A model generated the notes under the pieces. The model made no database searches. It was not told the DNA's origin and worked only from the letters and a program-made list of their open reading frames with translations. A stretch of 64,000 nucleotides of DNA from Carnegiea gigantea (Eukaryota > Streptophyta > Magnoliopsida > Caryophyllales > Cactaceae), in NCBI GenBank assembly GCA_029747015.1, contig JAKOGI010000143.1:970001-1034000 (forward strand), read 5' to 3'. Shown here one piece after another: positions 1 through 12,700 of the stretch (positions are counted from its first letter, which is position 1; the number at the start of each line of letters is the position of its first letter). Position numbers and translations under genes: made by a program.

Positions 1-1076
1 TTTATAGTTCTCTTTCTAAGGTGAGTATGTTTGAGGGACCAGGGCTTATGCAGAATGCTTCCATCTGATGCTATTTGTAATCTTTCATCACACAAGAGTC
101 CATCTCTAGTTGTCCATGTAAATCCTAGAAACAGAAATTCCCTGACGAATTTGTATGCAGAAATAAGCAAACAATGAAGATAAAAAATGGGCGAATATCA
201 GCAAGACGAAGTTACTACTGCCTGGTTACCATATAAAAGTATGCATCACCGAAGGAACCAAGATCCCATTCAACCCAGATGCCCCAACATGCACGGGAGA
301 TTTTCTTTTTCAAGAAGGCAACGTAACACATCCATGGGTCTCATTATCGATGTCGTGACCTAAGTCGTGGAGAGATTGGGACTTGGGAGAAAAGATGGAG
401 AAACGATGGACCCAAATGAAAACCAACTCAGATGCCCCAACATGTGTAAGACAACGTCCCCTGCCCGGGGGGGAAAACACGCACACATGCACGGACTACT
501 CGCACACACACAAGTACACGCACTCACAAAGACCCATCAGTGACTTTAATGGTGGAGGGATAGAGAGAAAAGAAGGGAATAATGGGAAAACATCCCCCAT
601 TCCAATGCCTCTAACTTCCAGTTGGAGTTCAACCTACACTACATGCGGGATCATGAAAGGTGGGGTGAATACTAATAGTCGACGTGTAATTTACATAAGT
701 ATGCGCACATTTACCATAGTTACTAAAATTCACCCCTCCTTTGCAAAACCAACAGCACCCCTCCTTTGCAAAACCAACAGCAATGATCAACATGAATCTG
801 GCCAGACCAGTCTTGAGAGATCTAGACATGCAACTTTACCTTTCCCAAGCAAAAGGAAGTTGTATCCCAAAGACCAATTTCCAAGAAGTTTCAGAAAAAA
901 AGTTTAGAACATTTTCAACAATAACAATGCAGGAAATCGATATAGACATGGGTGTTGGGCATGAAGAGGCTGTCAATCCAGAAAGAGCACTGAAGCAGAT
1001 GAAAAAGGTACTACAAGAAGCAATAGACTTTTAGAAAAAGCATCACTTATAATTTAGTTAGCATTTTCTGACAAAC
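1..1076. other. Left edge: probable OSCA intron, last exon not found
   Basis: This stretch lies downstream of the last visible OSCA exon on the minus strand. I looked for the family's C-terminal exon (usually beginning like EAMVKDTLE) on the minus strand and did not find it, so it is probably intron and the final exon lies outside the window. A short direct duplication (tttgcaaaaccaacagca, twice near 740-785) is present. Open frames on the plus strand here show no recognisable domain. Confidence 0.5.
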
Positions 1077-4000
1077 CTGCAGAGGGTATGTCTTGAATGC
1101 TGGCTCAAAGCGGCCCTTGCAGAACCTATGAAACCATATAGTGAGAACTGGAAGTGCTATGAGAAACGGTGTTGATGAAGCAGCACGCCTAGTGCTCAGC
1201 AATCCCATCAAAAGCAACTGAGAGAAAACCATTGCTGCAATAATACGTCCATGAACAGCAGGCCAGAAAGCAGCTGCACTTTCATACTCCTGGTTGTAAA
1301 CGTTTATGATCTGCAATATGCAAACCGCCCTTCAATAAGTTCACAAACACTTCCTCCAATCTAAGCAAACCAATACTCAGAAATCCAGCCTATGGCAGGT
1401 TGTTTCTTTTGGGTTTTTTTTTTGGGGGGGGGGGGGTGTGATGTAGGGGCCTACCTCAACAACTGAATCACAGAGATCGCTTTTTTCATCCCATAAAAAA
1501 AGAATCCAAAATGCCTTATGGCCTATCCACAGTGACGAGTCCACAGTGCATGAATTCAAAACATGCTAGCGGTCAAAATATCTTAAACACTCTCTCTTCA
1601 AAGAAGATCTAGAGATCAAGCTTTACAATGTCCTTTTGACTCGGGTTAAATAAGCTTAGGCACAATGATGACTTCACAGTGCATAAATTCACAAGAAGCT
1701 AATGTTCAAAGCTTCTTAAAAACTCTCTAAAGATGACCTAGAAACCAAGCATACAATGTCCTGCTCAAGGTAGTTCAACCAGATAGTTCAACCACAATAC
1801 TGAAAGAAGTTCTCATTGCAATGTACCAACATAGCACATGTGGCTGCTGCCAATTCCAATTACGTAAATTCATTATTCAGAAAAATTACAATGATTTTTG
1901 TCCAAAGGGGGTAGGTTGACTTTATTGAAGAGTACTCTACAGAGTCTCCACATTTATTTCATGTCCTTGGCCTCTATCCCAGTTAGCATCGTCAATAGGT
2001 CAAGAAAATTATGAGGGATTTTCTGTGGTCCAACAATGAAACTGGTAGTGGTTTCCATTGGGTTAATTGAAGAAAGGTTCGTTGTTCGACACAAGAGGGT
2101 GGGCCAGGGGTAAGACCTCTTCAGCATATGAATGAAGCCCTTAACACTAAGTGGCTCTGGCGTTTTGCTGAAGAGGAGAATGCTCTTTGGAGGAATGTCA
2201 TCATCGCAAAATGTGGTGTTGACATTCTGGGTTAGTGGACCAAAAAGAGCCCCTTTGCTCATGGGGAGGGCTGTTAGAAGTCTATTTTAGCCGGTTTGGA
2301 ACGTTTCAAATACTCGGTACATTTTAAAGTGAAGAATGGGTCTAGGGTGATTTTTTGGCATATTGTTTTGGTGTGGAATCAACCTCTCAAGATTCAATTT
2401 CCTAATCTTTTCAGGATGGCACTTCTAAAAGATGCTACCGTGCATGACATGGTCTCTTGGAATGGCGACCAAAGCCATTGAAGCATTACTTTTTCAAGAG
2501 TGCAAATGATTGGGACGAGGATAGTGTCTACAATTTTTTGGCAACTCTTGCCAAGATGAATGTATTACCCAGATGGCATTGATAGGACTGTTTAGCCACA
2601 TATTCTAGAAGTTCCTTCACCATCAAGAATTTCTGTCAAAAGCTTTATGATGGTGGGAACATTCCCAATTTTCCTGTTTCTTCCTTTTGGAAGCCTAAAG
2701 CACTTAATCACTTATGAAAGTATGCTTCTTTGCTTAGGCAGCCATAAAAGGAAAGAGCCCATAGAGGATGTGCTTAAAAGAAGAAATTTCATTGGGCTTA
2801 GTAGGTGTTTTATGTGCCTTAAAGAGGAGGAAATGGCAGACCATCTCTTTATCCATTGTTGTTGGGCTTCGTCTCTTTGGCATTTATCTTTCTCCTTGAT
2901 GGGAGTTAGTTGGGTGCAACTGTCTTCAATCAAGCATGTGGTGGTGGCTTGGAGAAGAAGAATGAAGAATAGTTGGGTTTTTATGTTTGGAAGATGATTC
3001 CTTTGGCCATTTGGTGTGGCACTTGGAAGGAAAGGTATCATCAGACTTTTGAGGATAAAACCCTATCCCATCAAAATTTCAAGCTCTACTTTTTGAGACT
3101 TTTGTATAGTTGGAGTCTTGCATTTAATGATGGGAAAAATTTGAGTTTTTTGGATTTTGTAGATAATATCATGCATGAGAGCTGAAGAACTCAATGATTT
3201 TTTTAATTCGCCACTTTTTGTACATGGGCGACACCCCCTTGATGTCTTTCTAATGCATCTTTTGATTACTCAAAAAACAAAACAAAACAAAAAAAGAGTT
3301 ACAATGACTTACCTGATGCCGATACACGACGTAAGAGAAACCAAAGAACACCAAAATGAACGGAAGTAGAATTGGAGTCACCACAGCATAAACCAGGCCC
3401 AACAGTATATACAATTGTATCTGAGGTTCTCCAGTGTTAAACCCAATGCTTCCTGCATCCATGGCCTCCTCCCTATCCTTCTCAGTCTTTACCAGAAAGA
3501 AGTTCTTCAAATGGTAGATGATCAAAGGCTTCAACCTCAAGATCTCACCAGCAACACCAGCCCATCCATCAACCATAATGTAAGTTATGAAGAAAGTCGC
3601 CTTTATTGGAATTGCTACACCAATGGTCTCAAAGATCCTGCCAAATGGTAATACATAAGATACAGGCTAAGTAACAACTTTCTTATTTGTCTTTTTTTTT
3701 TGGAGGGCCGGGAGGGGGGGGGGGGGGAGGGAGGTGGAGGGAGGGGTTGGAGGGGATCATAGAGACGACACATGGAGAAGAAGCTCAAATACTCTATTTG
3801 TTGGTATCACACAAATAAGTGGGTGTGTTAAATGATAAAAATACCGATATTACTTTTGAGAGGCATGTTTTCTGAGGAAAGTCTTTTGAGCAAAGGTAGT
3901 ATAAGAATAGTTAACAGGAAAGTTTAAAAATATTATGTAACATTGAAAAAGGCAAACAACATGTTAATTCATAGGAGTAACACTTTTACGTTGGAAACCC

Positions 4001-7000
4001 CCATAGGGGGGTCACTTGTTGAATTGTTGAACACAACATAGCTCCCCCAGGTTTTTTGACTGTCTAAAAGAGATATTTTGCAGCAGAGGACAGAGGGAGA
4101 GCCAAACACATCAGATGGCAAGTAAGGAACTTAAAACAGAACTTCCTAAACATTGATCCAATACACAATGAATAGCCCCAACATGTACAATGTTCAAATA
4201 ATTATGACGCAGTATTGATTCCATAGCCGCAAGAACGAGGCAAAATTACCAGAACTGGATTCATTAATGAAGGTTCAAGGGGATGAGTCAATTGGCTAAC
4301 TGGTCAGATCAGTCAGTGCATACACTCTGATGGGCTTTATGGCATAGAAAATGCAACATGAGGTATAATATGTACCTGCTATAAAGTTACTATTACAAAT
4401 TAAAAACAAATATGTAATTACATTTCAAAAATTTATCAATTGTTGTGTTTAGAGACCTTTGAAAATTTCTGCCCCAAAAAAAAATAATTTACTTACTCGA
4501 AAAAAGATAGGATAGTGAACAAAGATAAATCACCAATTAATTGTGAAATATGAAAATTAGAATTTGTTATCCTTAAAAACAAGACAACAATGAAAATTTA
4601 TATAACGCTGGACATGGTAAAGGGATGATCAAGAAAGAACAAGAACTCATAATCAGAAAAAGATATAAGCAAAGTACAAAACATCACAGAAGAAAGCAAA
4701 TCAGTTCTGAATTAGACTTGAGGTGCTGCACTTGGTGTCAGAAGTCTGGTAACCTTGGGTCGAGAAACACTGTCTCAACCATGCAGTTTTCCCAGTTGAA
4801 CCAGCTACTGACCATATCAACTATGGCCTTAGTCTATGACAGTTCCCAAACTGGATCATGCTTCCAGTTCAGTTCAGTTGTGATAAACTTGCTCCAGAGA
4901 GGCCAAGAAATCAAGAAGGTTGCCATGAAAAATATTTAAGACCATACAGAACACATACAGCAGCAGTAACTGCACTCACGGGGGGGGAGGGGAGATTCTC
5001 AGAAAAACATACTTATTAGCTGGTTGATGAAGAAATGTATTTAGCTGTTCAAATGCGGACCCAGCAATTACACTTCCGAGGAAAACATTGATGAAATTGA
5101 AAATATAATATTTTCCAGCAGCTCTCCTTTCTAGAGATGATAAGGAGTTGAATCCTTCAAATTTGGACATCATCATTAATATTGATGGCAAGAATATCAG
5201 GAAAAGCTTCAAAACAAGCCCAGGCAGAAAACCTTGGAGAACTGACTTGATAAATGTCCTGCACAGTAAATACTGGCTTGATCAGCAAACAGCAGACACA
5301 AGGGTTTTCACATGAACGATAACCAATAGGCAGAAAAATCAAGGAAAGCGCTGCACAAAGAAATATATAACAATATAGAAGTTGCATATCCAAGGATTTA
5401 GGAATTCTCATATGTTACTTTCCTTTTACAGAAGTAAATCCATAAATCAAAAATTCGTTATACTTGACATACACAAAAATCCAGACGTTTTTAATCGGTG
5501 TCCTCAAATTATCATATTAATGATAAATAACCTAAATGATCAAGCAGACTTACATTTCCACAAGAGGCCTTAAAAATGGAGCGTATTTCTCAATTCCCTC
5601 AATGCTTGCCAGTGTTTGTACGAAGGCAATTGGGATCATGAAAAAGAAGGTGAGGAAAAAAAATGCAACAGTAATTATCAGCCTTCGGACGCTCAGATGA
5701 ACATATGGAATCGCCAAGTTTGGCCAATATACATCACGCGGCTCTGGAGCCCATTCAGTCAACCAAATAGTAGGGTTTCTGGTTTGCTGAGTCTGTGCAC
5801 AAACAGCAGCCCCCCATCGAGTTTTAAAAGAGACAAAAGCAGCTGGCATAACACACTTGGGATCCTGTTCAACCCTTTCACGTTCCTCAGCAACCTGGCA
5901 TGACAAAGTTAAGTGGAAATATGTAAAATTCCCTGACACAATGTTTCACAACCAAACAGCAGTAGTCATATGGCTCATTTACTTCAGTTAACATTAACCG
6001 TAAATCCTTCCTGCTGCATTATCACATCAACAAAGTCCCAAAAAGAAACTATATCAGAATCTTATCAAAAAGGTTTGAATAGTAAAGCTATTAGCACACA
6101 ACGTGGGATTCTTGAGCCTGAAATCTACACTTTAATGAACTTTTGCAACTTACTATGTTGCTAGACACCTCCCTTGGAGGTCACCCCCGGCTGGGGTTGG
6201 GGGGGGGGTATCTTCATGTGACTATCTCACAGCTGGCTGTCATTTAAAGATTATACCAACAATCTTCTCAAATATAAAAGAGTTCCCTCCCTCGACATAG
6301 ATGCAAGTGGAGGGAAGAACAAATGCAACTCTATCCTTGTGAGCTGCTTCTTTCTATTTTTGCTTACTCTATCTCAACTATCCTAATCTATTTATTGGTG
6401 GAAATTTGTTCAAACGTTGACAGTGTAAAACCCCAGTTCGGTACCAAAGCAAACCTCAATGATTTGATCGCTGTTAATTGGTGAGGGAGATTTGACCCCA
6501 AACAACACCACCACACTGAGGGGGAAGGGGTCCCCTGAGGAAAGCAAGCAAAGATTCCAAGGGACCCACAAAAAATTTTGTAGAAGAAATTTTTGACCCA
6601 AAAATATAATTATTTCTTAATGTTCAGAAAAAGCGAAGAATTCAAACCCTATGGGACAACGATCTGCACAAGACATATGCAGAAATATCCTTGCATGTGA
6701 CGTTAGCTTTTTTATCATCTCGCCTCCCTATATCAGCTTCATCGTCCCAGCAGAGCTTAGCGCAATTGCTGGTTATCATTTAGTTTGAGACAAAGCAATT
6801 ACAGGCTATCTTCTAACGCAAAGGTCTGTCACCAACAATGGACTGTCAAACACTAACTGAACAACCAACCATAAACAAACTTAGGTGGCCATGGTGGCCT
6901 TCATTTGTATTTGATGCGGGCAAGAAATCAGACGAAGACATGCAATGACACTAATGTTATTCCGAACTTGATAATTTACTCTGGTTCCGTTCATCTAGAA

Positions 7001-10000
7001 AAAATTTCAGCACTTTATTTTCACCCTCTACCAAACAATCCTTAGCGGACCTAAGTTCCAAGTCAAATCATTCTTGGTGAAGACGGAGAAACGAAGATAT
7101 TTCTTCCACAATATCCCAAGAACTAAAAAAAAATAAAACAAAAATATGACCACTTCAACATTTCTTTGAGCACCAAGTTCAAGTCTTGGACAATTATCAT
7201 AGTTTATTTCCAGATGAAGGCGGAACTCTTTGAGTCGTGAAATTATTTCTTGTAGCAAGTTTAGTTTATTAGTAAGTATAGATTCTAGAAAGAAACCAAT
7301 TAGAAAGGCAAAAGTAGTACATACCTCTTTCGTTAGTCTCTCAACTTCTGCAGTATAATAATCTACAGAATCAACTTTTTGTCCCCATAAGCCAAGAAAT
7401 CCAGTCTGCAACATCAAGAAGAAAATGATGTTAGCTATATAATTCATTACCCCCTGCTCCCTTCTGCTCTCCATAGAACTGATATATGTCTCTGTCTTGA
7501 AGAACTTTGGTACCATGTAGCATGAAAATTACCTTAGTCGTGGGCCTTTTTTCGGGGTTTCTAGAATATTTTATTTGATAGTAATCAAGCCAGTTTTGCT
7601 TCTTTTTCTTCTCGGCGACCAACTTTGTCAGCTTATTGGCATTGTAGACGACCTGAAATTGCATGAATGCGCTAAGACATAATTTCTACGGTAGCCACAG
7701 TGAAGAACAGCTTCTCAAAGAACAATCAGCCAATTAAACCACAGATTGTGGCTATAAGACCAAACCCCAAATATACCATTTCAGCCAAAAGAACTACTAT
7801 GTAGACAAAATAGACACATCTATGCAAGGCAGTAGCCACAGAGCAAGAGGTTGCAAATAGCATTTTCAGTAACTGTCTCCCAGCACTTGGAAGCATCTCC
7901 TCAACATTGCAAGAACATGCACCAACACAATCGTAGACTCAATTAAGTAAGGTCACAATCCATCCAGCAAATGGTTTTGGTAAATAATAATTAAAAAATA
8001 CAATAATAGTGGTGTTATGGAACCAAGTAAACCAGACCTGATGAGTAAGATAGTGATCTGGATGATTAACCAGGAAAAAGTGCTCAACAAGCTCGCTAAC
8101 TGATTCATCAGGATCTGGGGGAACATTTCGTACAAGGACCTGAAATATAAGGCAATTGTGATGTCAAGAGCAGAGCAGATGTCTAGTCGCAATCAATGGA
8201 TAGAAATAGAATGCACACAGTTGAACAAAGGAAAGGCTCATTTTACAGAACTGTAAATATCAATTAGGCTCAGTTTATAAAAAGGGGGGAAAAAAATCAA
8301 TGCATTAGGCAAGAATGAACATATATGAATCATTTACTCCTCTACAGTCCTCTTAACACCTACGACAGCCTAGTACTACTATATTAGTTAAATGAAAGCT
8401 ATAAGTTAAATTATTCCTAAAATGTTTTTAACAGTATTTACACTACACTGCTGAGAAATTGATTAGGTAATATCCCAACAGTTGTAATTCTTATCCTTTG
8501 CAGCTACACAAATGGCATGACTCATGCGGCAAATGATAATCTTACGGTGAATTGATCTGGGCGCCGTCTTTCTGATGCAATAAATTGCAGCCGCATTGAT
8601 GTGACCTTTGCATATTCCTTATACAGCACCAAGCACGCCCAAAAAGTAAAAGCATACTCCATGACTATGTGAGCCCAAAACCTGCAATGTTACAACATCA
8701 TAGTTGGAAAGAAAGATGCTTGAAGAAATAAAGTATAATGAGAAGAAAAATGTATAAAAGAAATGTAAAAATGAAAAAATGAAGGACACATGAACACCTC
8801 TGGCCCATAATAATAGTAAAAGGTTTATTTAGTGATGACAACTGGTAAGAAAGGCATAATATGCTACAAGTAGAAAGGTTAGCAAATGTTCAAAAATAAG
8901 AAAAACTTAGCTCTTCATTTCACTATTTTAAGCCCGAACTGCATGGTATTTTCATCATTTACCCCCCAACACAACCAAAGAAAAAACAAAAAGGTCATTG
9001 TACCCAGAAATTAATATCAGAAATACAGGTCCCACAAATTATCTGACCAAATCTCAATGACTCATATGTAATTCTTTTAGTATTGTTAGCAAATATTTGG
9101 CAACAGCAGTAGCCCGTTGACCTTGGGTGGTGATTACAAATGGTACAAAGAAAAATTATCATAACTGAAATTCTTAGGTACTGCACGATGACAGGCACTT
9201 CAGTCCAGGCCTCTGACTTGGTTTGCATAAGTTCTAGATTTCTAGTCTATGATTCACTAGCTAGCTGGACCATAATATGTTAGTGGTCCAGGCAAACCTG
9301 CTGTGCCAATTGCTCAAGCTTTCCATGTGCTTTTCTTCTAATTTTCCTCTTCCTTATTTACACCTTTTCCCCCCTTGGCTTATATTTAATCAAATCTTGA
9401 CCGATAAAAAGGGAAATATGTTAAAAGGCATTCTCTCGGGTTTATAAAAGATTGTTCAAACACAAGTGAACAAAAATCCAGTAAGTGTGGAATGTTATGA
9501 ACGACAACATGCAACTTGCATAGATTCAGACACAACCTTTTGCTTGCCCTTCACAAATGAAAATATATCAAGTATGATGCGATCACGATTGACAGTAGAT
9601 AATGTGATAACACAACAGAAAAACAATGTTAAAAAGAAATCCACACCTTGGTGAGTGAAGTGGTATGTTTGAAATTGACAGCTTGTCAATGTCGCTGAAA
9701 TATGCTTTGGATTGCGTTAATGCCTTGCTTGTAAAATTAACTGGTGCTAGTATACACAGCGAAAGCACCGCCACAGGTACAAAGATTTTAAGTCTGCCAA
9801 AAGTTAGCAGCATTAGTTCAAAATAGTGATGGAGCATGACTCCAAAACAGAATGTCCATGCGCCTCAGTATGACATGGGGCGGCTAAAACTAGCATCATC
9901 CCAGCATAAGAACAACGCCCAGAATAAGAAGCAAAGAGGACAGGCTCTACCTGATTATCCTACGGAAAATGACCCAAACCAAACCTGGCCCAGGATCCTA

Positions 10001-11492
10001 GATAAGGCAACTAGATTTGAATCCAATCCAGAGTGACCTGCTTAACACCTAAGTTGACATCAAAGCTGACGGAACATGCTAGTATTTTAAAGATGAATTT
10101 ATTCGACCAAGGATAATCCAAATTTGACCTAAACCTGAAATTTAGACACCACAAATACAAATTACCCCTTGTCTACTCAGCCTCGCTCAATTCTTGGATC
10201 TTAATCCAGTTACAAGTACAAATTGTTCGATGGATGAAATTATTCTAAAACAAACTGGCGCCTAACCCAAAGAGCAACTCTGAAACCTAGCCCAGCCAAG
10301 CAGCATCAAGTCATCAACAGTAGCATACGGAAGCCCTCTGCCCTTCAAGTCCCTTTCTCAACTCCTCCCCCTACCCCTAAACATTCCAAACTTCATCTTC
10401 AACCTCCAGGACCTCATCGTCATCATGTTCTTCCTTCTCCACTTCCATCAAAATAATCATCACCTTCGCATCTGGATCTCTCCAAACCCCATGCAAGCAG
10501 GACCCACACTACGAGTTATTGTTGTTATTGGTTGATCTCCTTCTTCCTAGTCCCTACCCTCTCCAATTTTTATTCGGTATTGTCATATGGCACTAGCTTA
10601 TTTTTTTTGAATTTAGTTTGAGATAGATCAATCTCTTTTGCATACATAGTGAAACCTCAGTTTAAGGTTGATGGTTAACTATTTTAGAAATTTGCTTGCT
10701 ATTTGTGAAATACTTGTCCACTGTAATCCTAATCACTGAAGACTTTTGTACTTCTACAAGGCACTAAAGGCTAATACTCATGACAAAGCCAATTCCAAAT
10801 AGTGATCACTCAAATAGTCTCTAATGAGGGGAAATAGTCTTTTTCATACCCTAATCAGAGCTTCAGCTGGAACTTGTACTTAATTAAAAAATAGTCGTCA
10901 CAGCCTGAGGATAATGAAAAATTATCAAGCCAAAAAAGGGGTGGGGTCTTAAAACCCATGCAACGTACCTCCTACTACTTAAAAGTTAATTGGTTAATAG
11001 TCTAAAGCTTATTATTTGGTCAACAACAAGATTTTCAAAAGCCCATGTTGTCAACCTCTAATAAGAATTGTTTACCTTCTGATAAAAGCAGAGAACAAAA
11101 TAGAGAGAACAGCACAGTCAAGGAGAGGCATTGAGAGGAAAAGAGAAAGGGGGGGGGGGGAAGAACAATGGCACGTACCCTACCAAGTAAATCCGCAGAT
11201 AAACTGCTGAGTCCAATCCTGCATGCTCAATTAGCTCAGCTTCAGGCATTCTAATGGCATCTGGCATCCAATTTAGGAATTTCAAATATGACTTGAAGTC
11301 CAAGTTGACAAACTTGCTTACAAAAGCACCCGTGTGCATAGGACTGCTTCTTAGGCCCCTGAGGTACCATTTTGGAAAGTAAACTCTGTCGTTGAAAGGT
11401 TGGATCCTTAGTATGGCAAATGCCAACAAGAAGACAAATGCACTCAAAAGATTGAAAGCAGCGGAAACCCCTATATCTCTCAATGTAGCCAT
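1077..11492 (-). CDS. OSCA/CSC1-type hyperosmolality-gated calcium channel, 3' end cut by window
   Basis: Ten coding exons read in frame on the minus strand: 11492-11179, 9793-9647, 8681-8546, 8139-8038, 7652-7533, 7405-7325, 5894-5554, 5258-5013, 3637-3313 and 1310-1077, 682 codons in all. Family members are usually about 770 aa, so the C-terminal tail is missing from the window. The start is [19 protein letters not shown], an N-terminal membrane segment. The cytosolic domain follows in exons 3-6 ([19 protein letters not shown]). The DUF221/7TM region starts with the family signature [18 protein letters not shown] in exon 7, and exon 9 holds [21 protein letters not shown] proteins are plasma-membrane, mechanically or osmotically gated cation channels; that role is inferred from the family. 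Intron 9 (1311-3312) carries a LINE. The exon calls depend on splice consensus and phase continuity, which agree at every junction. The OSCA1 clade is likely, but I do not assign a number. Confidence 0.93.
1886..1894. repeat. Target-site duplication, left copy, LINE
   Basis: The 9-bp ttacaatga is repeated exactly at 3299-3307 on the far side of the LINE tail. The right copy lies within the first 15 bases of OSCA intron 9. Confidence 0.85.
1895..3298 (+). mobile_element. 5'-truncated LINE (non-LTR retrotransposon) in OSCA intron 9
   Basis: Plus-strand decayed ORF2 C-terminal sequence. Frames around 2296-2481, 2647-2997 and 2973-3185 give stretches such as [18 protein letters not shown] and the zinc-knuckle-like [20 protein letters not shown], which is the zf-RVT domain of plant LINE reverse transcriptases. 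An A-rich tail (aaaacaaaacaaaacaaaaa) ends near 3295. The element is flanked by a perfect 9-bp direct repeat, ttacaatga, at 1886-1894 and 3299-3307. Frameshifts and stops make it dead. It is antisense to the host gene. Confidence 0.88.
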
Positions 11493-11513
11493 CCTTCAGG
11501 AATTTCGTCTCCT

Positions 11514-12700
11514 CCTAGCAATCTTTAGTGCGTGAAAGAAGAAATGTATGCCCACAACAATTCAATCTACATTACCAAAATTCAAACATTAGCATTAGAT
11601 ATATCAAAGTAGATTTTCCGAAGAGCAACAATTTTCAAAGGATTCCAGAGGGTGTCTTCTGAGAGAAAGTTGATCTACAAGAAGACTTTTGAAACAGAGA
11701 AATAAAGTTTTAAGACCATGGACTTTGTCCGTGAAGCTTCAAGAGCACCCACGGCTTGATTAGTCACTTTGCCTACTAAAGACCCAGAAAATTTTTTTTG
11801 GGGGGGGGGTGTTCGTATGCAAAACTCATAAGAATTGAGTCTAGAGCTACTTCGCATCTAGCAAGGACATTAGAAGAGAGCCAACAACAACAATAACAAC
11901 AAAAGCAAACGGTTCAATTTGGACCCATTTTGTAAATAATTACAGAACGAAATCAAAACAAAATATTCTTCTGGCGGAAATAAATCGGTGTTTATATCTG
12001 GTGACATAGGTAGTTCAATCTGGGACCAAAAAAGAACAAATCACAAAGAAACTGAAAGTATGACAAGAGATCAGTCTATCCACCTCACACAGTGAAACCG
12101 ACTTGCATCATATTATCAATCAGATGCATAAAATTTTCATTGAAACACATAGGAAATCCTCTTCCTAGCATCAGAGTTGTAACTGAACAAAACTATTTGA
12201 CAGTTAGTCATGCAAACCCCCCACCCTCCAAAAAAAAGGACAAGACAAAAAATGTAATTCATCAATACGTTTACCAAATACAGTACACCCCCGTAACTCT
12301 TTCCAAAAATGGACAGAGATGAAGGAGAGAGACATGATCCCTTAAACTATAACAGGAAGCAAAACCCTCAGGTTTTGTTCAAATTTCTCCATCAACATGA
12401 ACTACCAACTTTAAGAGCTCCAATTTCACAACATGAACAACACATTCTCTGGGTAAATGACCAATTCGCTGCTAAATGCCAATAAAAAAAAACTTGAAAT
12501 TCCAGCCGAATAGTCGCAGATTAGTCAAAAATACAACCAAATCAGTAACAACCCGAGGAAGAAAATGGGCCAAAGGAGCTTACCAGTTACCGAATTTGTT
12601 GAGGATTCCAGAACCCAAAACCGTTGAATATACAAAACTTGTCTCAGACACAGAAATGTAAGAGAGAGAGAAAAAAGGACAGCGCCAGCGGGTTGGCTTG
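11514..12700 (-). promoter_or_regulatory. Probable 5' UTR exon and leader intron of the OSCA gene
   Basis: Just upstream of the OSCA ATG (minus strand) is an acceptor-like TTGCTAG followed by GAGGAGACG at 11514. A matching donor, ACTG|GTAAGCTCC, lies at 12583/12584. The simplest reading is a non-coding first exon from about 12700 to 12584, rich in CT in the sense direction, then a leader intron of about 1.07 kb. This is inferred from splice motifs only; the transcription start is a guess. Confidence 0.45.

Noticed and set aside
383..1034. Plus-strand open frames near the left edge
   Set aside because: Low-complexity, Thr/Ser/His-rich or patchy translations with no domain. They overlap what is best read as intron of the minus-strand OSCA gene.
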